Shown one piece after another: positions 41,204 through 49,848 of a DNA stretch of 64,000 nucleotides. How positions within the stretch are numbered: position 1 is the first letter of the stretch; each line of letters starts with the position of its first letter. The DNA comes from Streptomyces sp. NBC_00083 (GTDB taxonomy: Bacteria > Actinomycetota > Actinomycetes > Streptomycetales > Streptomycetaceae). Below the pieces are notes generated by a model. That model was given only the letters and a program-made list of their open reading frames with translations. It was not told the DNA's origin and did no database searches. The DNA lies in the NCBI RefSeq assembly GCF_026343295.1, contig NZ_JAPELY010000003.1, positions 1,178,001 to 1,242,000 of the forward strand, in the 5' to 3' direction. Position numbers and translations under genes: made by a program.

Positions 41204-42154
41204 GTGACCGCCCCATCAGCCACCACGCCGCATGCCTGCGAGACTCCCTGCGCAACCAACCCCATCCGTGACCTGCCCCTGCAGCACCTCGCCGGATTCA
41301 CGCACCGCTGGGTCGACGCCGACGGCATCCGCCTTCACGCCGTCGAAGGCGGCCTGCCGACCGGTCCGGCCGTCGTCCTCCTCGCCGGATTCCCGCAAAC
41401 CTGGTGGGCCTGGCGCAAGGTGATGCCCAGCCTCGCCCGCCGGTTCCGCGTCATCGCCATCGACTTGCCGGGTCAGGGCCACTCCGAGCGTCCGGACCGC
41501 AGCTACGAGACGCATACGGTCGCCGCGCACGTCCACACCGCCGTGAAGGCTCTCGGAGTGTCGACTTACACCCTGGTGGCGCACGACATCGGGGCCTGGG
41601 TCGCCTTCTCGCTCGCCCTCACCTTCGAGAGCCACCTGCGCGGGCTCGCCCTGCTCGACGCCGGCATTCCCGGTATCACTCTCCCGGAGTCGATTCCCAC
41701 GGACCCGGATCGGGCCTGGAAGACCTGGCATTTCGCGTTCCACCTGGTGCCCGACCTGCCCGAAACGCTCCTTGTCGGCCGTGAACGCGAGTACGTCGGC
41801 TGGTTCTTGAGGGCGAAGGCCCTCTCTCCCGACAAGTTCGACGACGCCGAGCTCGACCACTACGCCGCGTCCGTTGCCGCGGACGGAGGCCTGCGCGCGT
41901 CCCTCGCGTACTACCGGGACGCGGCGGAGTCGGCGCGCAAGAATCGCGACGCTCTCAAGCGCCGGCACCTGACCGTCCCCGTCCTCGGAATCTCCAGCAG
42001 CCACGGGTCGGTTCCGGACATGGCCGCCTCCATCGGCCCTTGGGCCGACAACACCACCGGAATCGTCGTGCCCGACGCCGGCCACTTCATCCCGGACGAG
42101 CAGCCCGAAGCCGTCACTGCCGCGATAACGGCCTTCATCGCCGACCGCGGCTGA
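41204..42154 (+). CDS. Alpha/beta-hydrolase, epoxide-hydrolase/dehalogenase-like
   Basis: This is a 316-residue cytosolic enzyme. The oxyanion site is GPAVVLLAGFPQTWWAWRKV, RVIAIDLPGQGHSERP is the loop, and the nucleophile elbow is YTLVAHDIGAWVAFSLALTF, with Asp as nucleophile as in epoxide hydrolases, dehalogenases and dehalogenase-like proteins. The catalytic His lies in VVPDAGHFIPDEQPEAV. The lid has Trp and Tyr suited to hydrophobic substrates. It is the second Asp-type hydrolase in the window (compare 1919). GTG 41204 follows GGAGGATCCC; under the divergent TetR. Confidence 0.9.
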   Translation: MTAPSATTPHACETPCATNPIRDLPLQHLAGFTHRWVDADGIRLHAVEGGLPTGPAVVLLAGFPQTWWAWRKVMPSLARRFRVIAIDLPGQGHSERPDRSYETHTVAAHVHTAVKALGVSTYTLVAHDIGAWVAFSLALTFESHLRGLALLDAGIPGITLPESIPTDPDRAWKTWHFAFHLVPDLPETLLVGREREYVGWFLRAKALSPDKFDDAELDHYAASVAADGGLRASLAYYRDAAESARKNRDALKRRHLTVPVLGISSSHGSVPDMAASIGPWADNTTGIVVPDAGHFIPDEQPEAVTAAITAFIADRG

Positions 42155-42388
42155 CACCCGACGAGCCCGGCCGGTCACGCCGTCCGGCGCCACGCCATTT
42201 CACGCGCGACGACCTGCTCGTGGCGTGACGGGCCGCCGGTAGCGAGGGGCGACCGGCCCCGTCGCGTGCAGCCGGCCGCGGGCGTGGCGGCCGCTGGTAC
42301 CTTCGCCAGTTGCCCCGTTCACCGTGGCGTGGCGCGCGCCACGGCGGGTACGGGCACTTCGGCCGCCGCCCTACGAAGAGAGAGTTCT

Positions 42389-43264
42389 GTGCCCGACCCC
42401 TCCCCGAGTCCCAGCGGACGACGTGTCCGCGCCACCGCCATGGTGAAGCAGCTCCGTGGTGATCTGCGTGCGACAGGGGTGGCGGTGTGGGACGACAACG
42501 TGTCCGACTACGCGGCCGCGTTGACCTACTACGCCGTCCTGGCGCTGGTGCCCGCGCTGCTCGTCACCGTCTCCGTCATCGGCCTGGCCGCTCCACAGGC
42601 GACGGACCGGTTGATCGACGACCTCACGTCGTACGCCCCGGCCCAGTCCGCCAGCGCCCTGCGCGGCGCGCTGCGTGAGATGACGACCGCGCAATCCGGC
42701 GTGTGGGTGCTGGTCGTGACGGGCACGGGGAGCGCCCTGTGGTCGGCGGCGAGTTACCTGGCTGTCTTCCGCCGCGCACTGCACGCCATGCATCGCCGGG
42801 CGGACAGCAGGCCTGCCCTGCGGACCGCGCACACCATCGTGGCCACCGCACTGGTTCTGCTCGCCCTGCTCCTCACGGGCTCGGCCGCGATCGTGCTCTC
42901 GGGCCCCCTCGACCGCAGGGCGGCAGCGCTGCTCGGCCTCGACAGTCTGGGCACCTGGTCCATGCTGCGGTGGCCGATCATGCTGGGGGTCGTCACGGTC
43001 CTGGTGCTCGTGCTCTTCCGTACCGGCCCGTCCGAGGCCCGTGGTGTGCGTCGAGGTCTGCCAGGTGGCGTGCTCGCGGTCCTGCTCTGGTGCGCCGCAT
43101 CGGCCGGATTCACGCTCTACGCCGACCACTTCGCCTCGTACACCCGCCTGTACGGTTCGTTGGCCGGCGTCGTGGTGTTCCTCATCTGGCTGTGGTTCAC
43201 CAACCTGTCACTGCTCGCGGGGGCCCAGTTCAACGCCGTGCGCTGCCGCGATCGGGCGTGCTGA
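42389..43264 (+). CDS. YihY/BrkB-family membrane protein
   Basis: This is a 291-residue integral membrane protein of the YihY/UPF0761 family (once labelled ribonuclease BN or BrkB). Markers are VWDDNVSDYAAALTYYAVLA near the N terminus and, at the end, ASYTRLYGSLAGVVVFLIWL then WFTNLSLLAGAQFNAV. Between them are five or six helices (ALLVTVSVIGLAA, WVLVVTGTGSALWSAASYLA, IVATALVLLALLLTGSAAIV, LGVVTVLVLVLFRT, GGVLAVLLWCAASAGFTLYA). Transport function is not established. GTG 42389 is chosen; the upstream frame lacks membrane content. Confidence 0.9.
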   Translation: MPDPSPSPSGRRVRATAMVKQLRGDLRATGVAVWDDNVSDYAAALTYYAVLALVPALLVTVSVIGLAAPQATDRLIDDLTSYAPAQSASALRGALREMTTAQSGVWVLVVTGTGSALWSAASYLAVFRRALHAMHRRADSRPALRTAHTIVATALVLLALLLTGSAAIVLSGPLDRRAAALLGLDSLGTWSMLRWPIMLGVVTVLVLVLFRTGPSEARGVRRGLPGGVLAVLLWCAASAGFTLYADHFASYTRLYGSLAGVVVFLIWLWFTNLSLLAGAQFNAVRCRDRAC

Positions 43265-43327
43265 GGCCACGATCGCACGTGTCCGTCCCTCGGTCGGTGA
43301 GTGGGCCCCACCCCCGCGCGCGGCAGA

Positions 43328-44188
43328 CTACTGGGCCCAGGCGCGCTCCAGTTGGGTGCGGAAGGTGGCGGGCTCGCGCCCGATCAGCTTGGCCAGGGCC
43401 GGGTCGACGGTGGTGAACTCGCCGTTGCGCGCCGCGCTGAAGATGCTCAGTATCAGGTCGGCGATCGGGGCCGGGGCGCCGTGCGCCAGGGTCTGCTCGC
43501 GGAAGGCGTCATCGGGGACGACGGTGCGGGTGACGGGCCGTCCGGTGGTCCGGGACGCGAGGTCGGCGACGGCGTCGAAGTCGAGGGTCGCCGAGGCGGT
43601 GAGCGGCGGGGTGGGCCCCTCGAAGCGGGCCGCGCCGGTGAGGATCGCCGCGGTGGCTTCGGCCAGGTCGTCGTGGCCGGTCCAGGCGACGGGGCCGTCG
43701 GCGGGGAGGGCGATGTCGCCGGTGTGGCGGGCGGGCTCCAGGAACTGCAGGGCGCTGGAGGCGTAGAAGCCGTTGCGCAGCGCGGTCCAGGGCAGGCCGG
43801 TGGCGCGCAGCAGGTCTTCGGTCCGGGCGTGGTCGCGGCAGGCCTGGAAGCGGGAGTCGTGGGCGGCGCCCATCTGGCTGGTGTAGAGGATGCGGCCGAC
43901 CCCGGCCCGCACGGCGGCGTCGATGGCGGTGCGGTGGCCGTCGACGCACTCCTGGCCCGCGCGGTCGAGGGAGACGAGGAGCAGGTGCTCGGCGCCCTCG
44001 AAGGAGTGCGCCAGTGAGGCGGGGTCGTCGAAGCTGCCCTGCCGGACGCGGACGCCGCGGTCCGCGAGGTCCTTGGCCTTGCGGGGGTCGCGGACGCTGA
44101 CGCCGACGCGGTCGGCGGGGACGCGCTCCAGGAGGTGCTCGACGGTACGACGGCCGAGCTTTCCGGTGGCTCCGGTGACGATGATCAT
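43328..44188 (-). CDS. NmrA/SDR-like NAD(P)-binding oxidoreductase
   Basis: This is a 286-residue Rossmann protein. It starts MIIVTGATGKLGRRTVEHLL (GxTGxLG), with VRVRQGSFDDPASLAHSFEG, YTSQMGAAHDSRF and a C-terminal substrate region. The family (QorB/NmrA, atypical short-chain) contains quinone reductases and redox sensors; no classical YxxxK is seen. It probably reduces small quinones or senses NADP. ATG 44188 has GGAGAA 7 nt upstream. It is divergent from the TetR gene and surrounded by TTCCA/TGGAA half sites. Confidence 0.9.
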   Translation of the reverse strand: MIIVTGATGKLGRRTVEHLLERVPADRVGVSVRDPRKAKDLADRGVRVRQGSFDDPASLAHSFEGAEHLLLVSLDRAGQECVDGHRTAIDAAVRAGVGRILYTSQMGAAHDSRFQACRDHARTEDLLRATGLPWTALRNGFYASSALQFLEPARHTGDIALPADGPVAWTGHDDLAEATAAILTGAARFEGPTPPLTASATLDFDAVADLASRTTGRPVTRTVVPDDAFREQTLAHGAPAPIADLILSIFSAARNGEFTTVDPALAKLIGREPATFRTQLERAWAQ

Positions 44189-44206
44189 GGGGTTCTCCTG
44201 AGGCTG

Positions 44207-44242
44207 TTTCCAGTGGAATCGCTTCAACGGTAACACTGGAAA
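44207..44242. promoter_or_regulatory. Candidate TetR operator with TTCCA/TGGAA half sites
   Basis: Arms TTTCCAGTG (44207-44215) and CACTGGAAA (44234-44242) are a perfect 9-bp inverted repeat with 18-bp spacing. TTCCA-G-TGGAA (44208-44218) is a tighter palindrome, and a further TGGAA lies at about 44249. It lies between the NmrA and TetR starts. Confidence 0.55.
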
Positions 44243-44277
44243 TCACAGTGGAAGCAAAACCTCGCTATCATCGATTC

Positions 44278-45006
44278 ATGACCACGCGCGACTCACCCGA
44301 CAGCCCTCGGCGCCGCATCGTCGAGGCCGCCGTCGAGCTGCTGGAGAAGGGCGGCCCCGAGGCGGTGAGCACCCGCGCGGTCGCCGCCGCGGCCGGAATG
44401 CAGCCACCGGCGATCTACCGCCTCTTCGGCGACAAGGAAGGCCTTCTCGAGGCCGTCGCCGAACACGGCTACGCGCAGTTCCTGGAGACGAAGCGGGCCC
44501 AGTTCGACCCCGCATCGCAGGATCCGGTGGAAGAGCTGCGCCAAGGCTGGGGCATGGTGGTCGAGTTCGGGGTCACGCGTCCCGAGTTGTTCGCCGTGAT
44601 GAACCGCGCGGCGGCCCGTGGGCAGGACGCGGCGCACCGCGCGGGCCTGGAGATCCTCTACCGGCGGGTGCGCCGGCTGGCGGCCGGGGGCTGGCTGCGG
44701 GTCGACGAGGAGCTGGCCGCCCAGATCATCCAGGCAACCGGCCAGGGGGCTGTCCTCACCTGGCACGCCACCCCGGCGGAGCGCCGCGATCCGGCGCTGC
44801 TGACCGTCCTGCGCGAATCCATGGTCGCGGCGGTCACCCGCGCCGAGCCGGCTGTCCCCGCCGCGGAGTCCGCTCCCGCCGCCGCGGCCCGCGCGCTGCG
44901 CGCCGCCCTCCCCGACGAAGCCGATGTCCTGAGCGGCGCCGAGCTGTGCCTGCTGCGCGAGTGGCTCACGCGCCTGGCCGCGCACGGTGATGCGCCGCAT
45001 GCCTGA
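44278..45006 (+). CDS. TetR-family regulator
   Basis: This is a 242-residue repressor. HTH: PRRRIVEAAVELLEKGGPEA then VSTRAVAAAAGMQPPAIYRL, FGDKEGLLEAVAEHG. The ligand domain is Ala-rich and helical. It is divergent from the NmrA oxidoreductase, which is its probable target along with itself; half sites lie in the common promoter. Start ATG 44278 (MTTRDSPD), as earlier in-frame residues lie in the operator region. Confidence 0.92.
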   Translation: MTTRDSPDSPRRRIVEAAVELLEKGGPEAVSTRAVAAAAGMQPPAIYRLFGDKEGLLEAVAEHGYAQFLETKRAQFDPASQDPVEELRQGWGMVVEFGVTRPELFAVMNRAAARGQDAAHRAGLEILYRRVRRLAAGGWLRVDEELAAQIIQATGQGAVLTWHATPAERRDPALLTVLRESMVAAVTRAEPAVPAAESAPAAAARALRAALPDEADVLSGAELCLLREWLTRLAAHGDAPHA

Positions 45007-45086
45007 TCGTGCGTCAGGCGCCCCGTATTCAGCGTGTCCGCGACCGGGCGGCTCCGGCGATCGCACTCAGGGGGCGTCGCCCGGCC

Positions 45087-46211
45087 TCAGGAGAGCCGCG
45101 CTTCGGGAGCGAAGGCGGGCAGTTTCTCAAGACTGCTGCGCACCGCCTCGGTGCCGTACTCGAACATCTGCCGCTCGTAGTCGTCGACCGCGCCGAGCAG
45201 CTCCCGGCGGCCTTCGTCGGCCTCGATCAGATGGCGGCGCAGCAGGTCGGCATCGCGCAGTGCGGTGTTCGCGCCGTTGCCACCGGTCGGGGAGGTGGCG
45301 TGGATCGCGTCGCCGAGCAGCGTGACCGGCCCGGAGGCCCAGCGCTCACCGGGTTTGACCACCCGGATGGACAGCAGCGTGCTGTTGTCCGGGTCGGCCT
45401 GCTCGATCAGTGCGCGCAGCTGCGGGTGCCACCCTTCCATCCTGGACAGCACGGCGTCCTGCGCCGTCAGGTCCTCAGGTGAGCCGTTCGACGGAAGGAT
45501 CATGGCCCAGCGTACGTAGTCGCCGATGTCGGGCAGCGTGACATCGGGAGCCAGCTTCTCGGCGGCCTGCTTCGGCGGGGTACGGAAGCGCATCGCGCCG
45601 AGCAGCAGGCTGACACCGTCGCCCGTGATCTTCGAGCCGTACGCCTTGGACAGGCCGGTGAACTCGTCGGTCAGCGGGGTGCGGCCGATCACGAACCGGA
45701 CGCCGGTGTCGGTGGGGGCGGTCCGGGGCGAGAGGACCCCGCGGACCGCGGAGGTGACGCCGTCCGCGCCGACCAGCAGGTCGGCGGTGGCCGGATCGCG
45801 GCGGGCGAAGCGGGCCTGAACCTTGCCGTCCGGCCTCACGTCGTAGCCGGTCAGCGCCGCATCGGTGTGCACGGTGAGGCCCGTCAGCAGCAGGTGCCGC
45901 AGCACCTGCCGGTCGACCACGATGCCGGTCCGGCCGGCGCCGAGCCTGCCGACCTCGTTCAGCTGCGGATCCAGGATCAGCTGTTCGGCGGAGGCGTCCA
46001 TGACGATCTCGTCCAGCAGTGGATGCCAGCGCGGCGGCAGGCAGTCCCGGACCGCCTGGAATCCGGTCGGGTTCAGCACGAGCCGGTAGCCCTGGAAGCG
46101 TGCGGCGATCCCCGGGTCGCGCTCGAAGACGTCGGCCGCTATTCCGGCACCGCGCAGACCCTGCGCGAGGGCAAGCCCGCCGAGACCGGCTCCGATGATG
46201 GCAACGCGCAT
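45087..46211 (-). CDS. FAD-dependent monooxygenase (PHBH-like)
   Basis: This is a 374-residue flavoprotein hydroxylase. It has VAIIGAGLGGLALAQGLRGA (GxGxxG), RLGAGRTGIVVDRQVLRHLL, the DG motif ATADLLVGADGVTSAVRGVL, and the second FAD motif VTLLGDAIHATSPTGGNGAN (GD). These define aromatic-ring hydroxylases such as TetX or PHBH types; drug modification or aromatic catabolism is possible. ATG 46211 has GGAGGTG at 6 nt; GTG 46220 lies too near. The promoter has a 13-bp-arm palindrome; no regulator gene adjoins it, so control may come from elsewhere. Confidence 0.92.
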   Translation of the reverse strand: MRVAIIGAGLGGLALAQGLRGAGIAADVFERDPGIAARFQGYRLVLNPTGFQAVRDCLPPRWHPLLDEIVMDASAEQLILDPQLNEVGRLGAGRTGIVVDRQVLRHLLLTGLTVHTDAALTGYDVRPDGKVQARFARRDPATADLLVGADGVTSAVRGVLSPRTAPTDTGVRFVIGRTPLTDEFTGLSKAYGSKITGDGVSLLLGAMRFRTPPKQAAEKLAPDVTLPDIGDYVRWAMILPSNGSPEDLTAQDAVLSRMEGWHPQLRALIEQADPDNSTLLSIRVVKPGERWASGPVTLLGDAIHATSPTGGNGANTALRDADLLRRHLIEADEGRRELLGAVDDYERQMFEYGTEAVRSSLEKLPAFAPEARLS

Positions 46212-46247
46212 CAAAAACACCTCCGAGAGAGTGGAACGACTCTGAAC

Positions 46248-46278
46248 GAACTTAGTTCGTTGTCGACGAACTAAGTTC
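46248..46278. promoter_or_regulatory. Strong palindrome upstream of the monooxygenase
   Basis: GAACTTAGTTCGT (46248-46260) and ACGAACTAAGTTC (46266-46278) are perfect 13-bp arms with TGTCG between. The left arm with the preceding AAC makes a second palindrome AACGAAC-TTA-GTTCGTT. It sits 37 bp upstream of the start, ideal for a TetR/MarR repressor, but none is adjacent. Confidence 0.65.
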
Positions 46279-46378
46279 TACGAGCTGAACCTGGTGCCTG
46301 TCAAGATGCGAGGCTCGGCACGCGCCGGCGGGGATCAAACCGGTCAGGGACCGCGGCCCATCGACCCGCCCGCATGCG

Positions 46379-46416
46379 ACAGGGCGCGCCCCGTCTCGCG
46401 ACGGGACGCGCCCTGT
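46379..46416 (-). terminator. Hairpin terminator after small secreted-protein gene
   Basis: ACAGGGCGCGCCCCGTC (46379-46395), loop TCGC, then GACGGGACGCGCCCTGT (46400-46416): a 17-bp stem with one mismatch, 43 bp past the stop of the minus-strand gene at 46459. Confidence 0.75.
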
Positions 46417-46458
46417 GATGCTCGGTCCGGCCCGGCGTGGGTCCGGAACGAGGCGGCC

Positions 46459-46689
46459 TCAGTGGGAGTCGTGGCCCATCCAGCCCATGTGGCCCATCCA
46501 CTCGGAGTGCTTGCAGGCGCTGCCGTACGCCGCGTGCCCGTCGCCCGCCGCGGCGAACGTGCCGCAGCTGCTGGTCCTGCCACCGGACTGGTGGTCGTCG
46601 TCCCGGTCGTGGGCGAGCGCGGTGCCGGTGCTGCCGAGGATCGCGGTGACGGCCAGAACGCCGGCGGCGAGGGAGGTACGCATACGCAT
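46459..46689 (-). CDS. Small secreted Met/His-rich protein
   Basis: This is a 76-residue exported peptide. Signal MRMRTSLAAGVLAVTAILGS cut near GTALA|HD. The mature 50 residues begin HDRDDDHQSG and hold two Cys (SSCGTF, SACKHS), and end in WMGHMGWMGHDSH, a repeat of WMGH units with His and Met. The composition fits binding of copper or other soft metals, or surface packing; no known family (it lacks chaplin motifs). ATG 46689 has AGGAG 6 nt upstream. A strong terminator follows. Function unknown. Confidence 0.75.
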   Translation of the reverse strand: MRMRTSLAAGVLAVTAILGSTGTALAHDRDDDHQSGGRTSSCGTFAAAGDGHAAYGSACKHSEWMGHMGWMGHDSH

Positions 46690-46931
46690 GACTACTCCTG
46701 TTCGAGCGGGTGGATGAAGAACAGGGTGACTGTCCCCGGCGCCCGGCCGCGGCAAAACCGGTATCACCCGACCGCCGACGCGGCCTCGATGCCGGATCAC
46801 ACCCGCGGCCGACTGCCGCCACGGGCGGCGGGCAGCAGACCCCGGCTCACCACAGATGCCGTGTTCGGACGAGAGCTGGGTTTCCGGGCGCGGCACGTAC
46901 CCGCCGATGCGGCCGGACCCTCGCGCCGTCG

Positions 46932-49418
46932 TCAGGAGCGCGCGAGCCGGGCCGCGAGATAGGGCGCGGTGGCGCTGCGGCGGGACTTCGCCACCTTGGC
47001 AGGCGGGCCCGACGCGACCACCCGTCCGCCCGCGTCGCCACCGCCCGGCCCGAGGTCGACGACCCAGTCGGCGGTGGCGATCGTGTCCAGGTCGTGCTCG
47101 ACGAGGACCACCGTGTTGCCGGAGTCGACGAGTCGGTGCAACTGTCGCAGCAGCAGCGCGATGTCGGCGGGGTGCAGCCCGGCCGTCGGCTCGTCGAGCA
47201 GGTAGAGCGCGTGACCGCGTCGGGCTCGCTGCAGTTCGGTGGCCAGCTTGATGCGTTGCGCCTCGCCGCCGCTGAGCTCCGTCGCGGGCTGGCCCAGCCG
47301 CAGGTATCCCAGCCCGACCTCACGCAACGTCTCCAGACTGCGGGCGGCGGCCGGGACGGCGGACAGGAACGTCGCGGCCGCGTCGACGGACAGCGCGAGC
47401 ACCTCCGCGATGTTCTTGCCGCGGTAGGTGATGTCCAGTGTTTCGGCGTTGTACCGGGCACCCCGGCAGGCCGGGCACGGCGCGTACGTACCGGGCAGGA
47501 AGAGCAGCTCCACCGCCACGAATCCTTCGCCCTGGCAGGTCTCGCACCGTCCCTCGGGCACGTTGAAGGAGAACCGCCCGGCCGAGTAGCCGCGCGCCCT
47601 GGCCTCGTCCGTCGTCGCGTACACCTTGCGCACCGCGTCGAACATCCCCGTGTACGTGGCCAGGTTGGACCGGGGAGTGCGGCCGATGGGCCGCTGGTCG
47701 ACCAGGACCAGCCGGTCGAACGACTCGACACCCGACGCCTCCCCGACGCCGGCCTCCAGCCGCGCCGCGTCGGGCCCCTCCGGGTCCTGGGGTTCCTCGG
47801 GTCCGAGGCCGAGGTGCTCGCGGACGACCTCGGCGAGCACCTGCGTCACCAGAGTCGACTTTCCGGAACCGGACACACCCGTCACCGCCGTCAGCACGCC
47901 GAGCGGTACATCGACGGACACGTCGCGCAGATTGTGACGGGAGACGCCACGCAGCCGCAGCCAGCCGTGCGGTGTCCGCGGGCGGTGATCGAGCCGCTCG
48001 GCACGCCCGAACAGGTACTGGCTCGTGGCCGACTCCCCGACCTTCCGGAGCCCGGCGACCGGACCGCTGTACAGCACGCGTCCGCCGCCCTCGCCCGCTC
48101 CGGGGCCGATGTCGACCACCCAGTCCGCGCGGCGTACGACGTCCATGTCGTGCTCCACGACGAACAGCGAGTTGCCCGCCGCCTTGAGGCGGTCCAGCAC
48201 GTCGAGGAGCGGTTCCGCGTCGGCCGGGTGCAGACCCGCGGAGGGTTCGTCGAGTACGTAGACGACGCCGAACAGCCCCGAGCGCAGCTGCGTGGCGATG
48301 CGCAGGCGCTGCGCCTCGCCGGGCGACAGGGTCGTCGAGCGGCGTCCGAGGCTGAGGTATCCGAGGCCCAGGTCGAGCAGTACATCGACCCGCGCCACCA
48401 GATCGGCGCAGATCCGGACCGCGACCTCGGTCGTTTCACCGGACCGGGCGGTCGCCGTGGTGGCGTCGGCCCTGGACCGGCCGGCGACGGGCCGCAGCAG
48501 CGCGACGACCTTGGCGAGCGGCAGCGCGTTGATCTCGGCGATGGAACGTCCGGCGAAGGTCACGGCGAGCGCTTCGGGCCGCAGCCCGCTGCCGAGACAT
48601 TCGGGGCAGGACACACTCCTGACGAACCGGAGCGCCCGTTCGCGCATCCGCTCGCTCTTGGAGTCGGCGAGGACGTGCATGACGTGCTTGCGGGCGCTCC
48701 AGAACGTGCCCTGGTAGCCGTAGTCGACGCGCTCCTCCTCCGGCTCGATGTACACGGAGGGCTGCTCGTCCGTGTACAGCAGCCAGTCCCGGTCCTTCTT
48801 CCTGAGCCTGCGCCACGGCCGGTCGATGTCGATCCCGAGACCGTTGACGACACTGCGCAGATTGGCGCCCTGCCAGGCGCCAGGCCAGGCGGCGATCGCC
48901 CCGTCGCGGATGCTCAGCGAGGGGTCCGGGACCAGCAGGTCCTCGGCTACGTCGTGCACGAGACCCAACCCGTGGCAGTGCGGGCAGGCGCCCGCCGCGG
49001 TGTTGGGCGAGAACGATTCGGCTTCCAGGCGCTCGGCCCCGGGCGGGTAGGTCCCGGCGCGCGAGTACAGCATGCGCAGCAGATTGGAGAGCGTGGTGAG
49101 GGTGCCGACCGTGGAGCGCGAGCTGGGCGACCCGCGTCGCTGCTGAAGGGCTACGGCGGGGGGCAGCCCGGTGATCTCCTGCACGTGCGGTGCGCCGACC
49201 TGCTGCAACAGCCTCCGGGCGTACGGTGCCACGGACTCGAAGTAGCGCCGCTGGGCCTCGGCGTAGAGCGTGCCGAACGCGAGCGAGGACTTGCCCGAAC
49301 CGGAAACGCCGGTGAAGGCGACCATCGCGTCCCGTGGCACGTCGACATCGATGGTCCGCAGGTTGTTCTCGCTGGCGCCACGGACCTGCACGAAGGCGTT
49401 GCTCGCGTCCTTGCTCAC
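46932..49418 (-). CDS. UvrA-like ABC ATPase (short paralogue)
   Basis: This is an 828-residue protein with two ABC ATPase halves. First Walker A is FTGVSGSGKSSLAFGTLYAE; signature LSPGEAQRLRIATQL. Second Walker A is AVTGVSGSGKSTLVTQVLAE, signature LSGGEAQRIKLATEL, Walker B YLLDEPTAGLHPADI. Zinc-finger-like Cys pairs: CPHCHGLG, CPECLGSG, CETCQGEG, CPACRGAR. Housekeeping UvrA is about 950-1000 residues; this shorter form fits the class II UvrA/DrrC paralogues tied to DNA-damaging antibiotics. It likely removes or detects intercalators. A 10-bp palindrome lies before its start. Confidence 0.94.
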   Translation of the reverse strand: MSKDASNAFVQVRGASENNLRTIDVDVPRDAMVAFTGVSGSGKSSLAFGTLYAEAQRRYFESVAPYARRLLQQVGAPHVQEITGLPPAVALQQRRGSPSSRSTVGTLTTLSNLLRMLYSRAGTYPPGAERLEAESFSPNTAAGACPHCHGLGLVHDVAEDLLVPDPSLSIRDGAIAAWPGAWQGANLRSVVNGLGIDIDRPWRRLRKKDRDWLLYTDEQPSVYIEPEEERVDYGYQGTFWSARKHVMHVLADSKSERMRERALRFVRSVSCPECLGSGLRPEALAVTFAGRSIAEINALPLAKVVALLRPVAGRSRADATTATARSGETTEVAVRICADLVARVDVLLDLGLGYLSLGRRSTTLSPGEAQRLRIATQLRSGLFGVVYVLDEPSAGLHPADAEPLLDVLDRLKAAGNSLFVVEHDMDVVRRADWVVDIGPGAGEGGGRVLYSGPVAGLRKVGESATSQYLFGRAERLDHRPRTPHGWLRLRGVSRHNLRDVSVDVPLGVLTAVTGVSGSGKSTLVTQVLAEVVREHLGLGPEEPQDPEGPDAARLEAGVGEASGVESFDRLVLVDQRPIGRTPRSNLATYTGMFDAVRKVYATTDEARARGYSAGRFSFNVPEGRCETCQGEGFVAVELLFLPGTYAPCPACRGARYNAETLDITYRGKNIAEVLALSVDAAATFLSAVPAAARSLETLREVGLGYLRLGQPATELSGGEAQRIKLATELQRARRGHALYLLDEPTAGLHPADIALLLRQLHRLVDSGNTVVLVEHDLDTIATADWVVDLGPGGGDAGGRVVASGPPAKVAKSRRSATAPYLAARLARS

Positions 49419-49430
49419 CCTTCCTGACTA

Positions 49431-49460
49431 CCTGATCGCGCCGAGAACCGCGCGATCAGG
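49431..49460. repeat. Inverted repeat upstream of the UvrA-like gene
   Basis: CCTGATCGCG (49431-49440) and CGCGATCAGG (49451-49460) form perfect 10-bp arms with a 10-nt spacer, 13 bp before the start codon. It could be an operator or a leader hairpin shielding the ribosome site. Confidence 0.55.
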
Positions 49461-49548
49461 CGCCGTCACCGACCCCGTGGGGATCTCGCGCCATCACAGA
49501 GGGTGAGCCGGGGTGCCGGGTCGGCGCCCGCGGCCCACTGTGGAGTGC

Positions 49549-49800
49549 ATGAGCAGCGAGCCGATCGTCGTGCACCGGATCCAGGGGGAGGGCGGGCGGC
49601 GGGTCACGGTCCGGGGCCGTATCCAGGGCATCGTGTACAGCGACTCCGACCTGATCGAGGTGCTGCGGATCGTGGGCGTGACCGACCCGGAGTCCACGGT
49701 GGCGTCCTCGTCTCCCTTGCTGGAGTGGCGCGACGCGCCGCCCCACGACTACGGCCTCGGCCCAGGCGAAGCGGCCCCCCGCCCCGCCCCCCGGCGCTGA
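49549..49800 (+). CDS. Small conserved hypothetical protein
   Basis: This protein has 83 residues. It has IVVHRIQGEGGRRVTVRGRI, VYSDSDLIEVLRIVGVTDPE and SPLLEWRDAPPHDYGL, a short alpha/beta domain with an Arg/Gly-rich N-terminal strand and a WRG/D motif near the end; similar small proteins are widespread in Streptomyces without assigned function. It has no signal or membrane segment. ATG 49549 has GGAG close by. It is divergent from the UvrA-like gene and convergent with TetR. Confidence 0.65.
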   Translation: MSSEPIVVHRIQGEGGRRVTVRGRIQGIVYSDSDLIEVLRIVGVTDPESTVASSSPLLEWRDAPPHDYGLGPGEAAPRPAPRR

Positions 49801-49848
49801 GGCCGACGACACGAGCGTCCGCTGTCCGGAGCGCGATCCGCTGTCATC

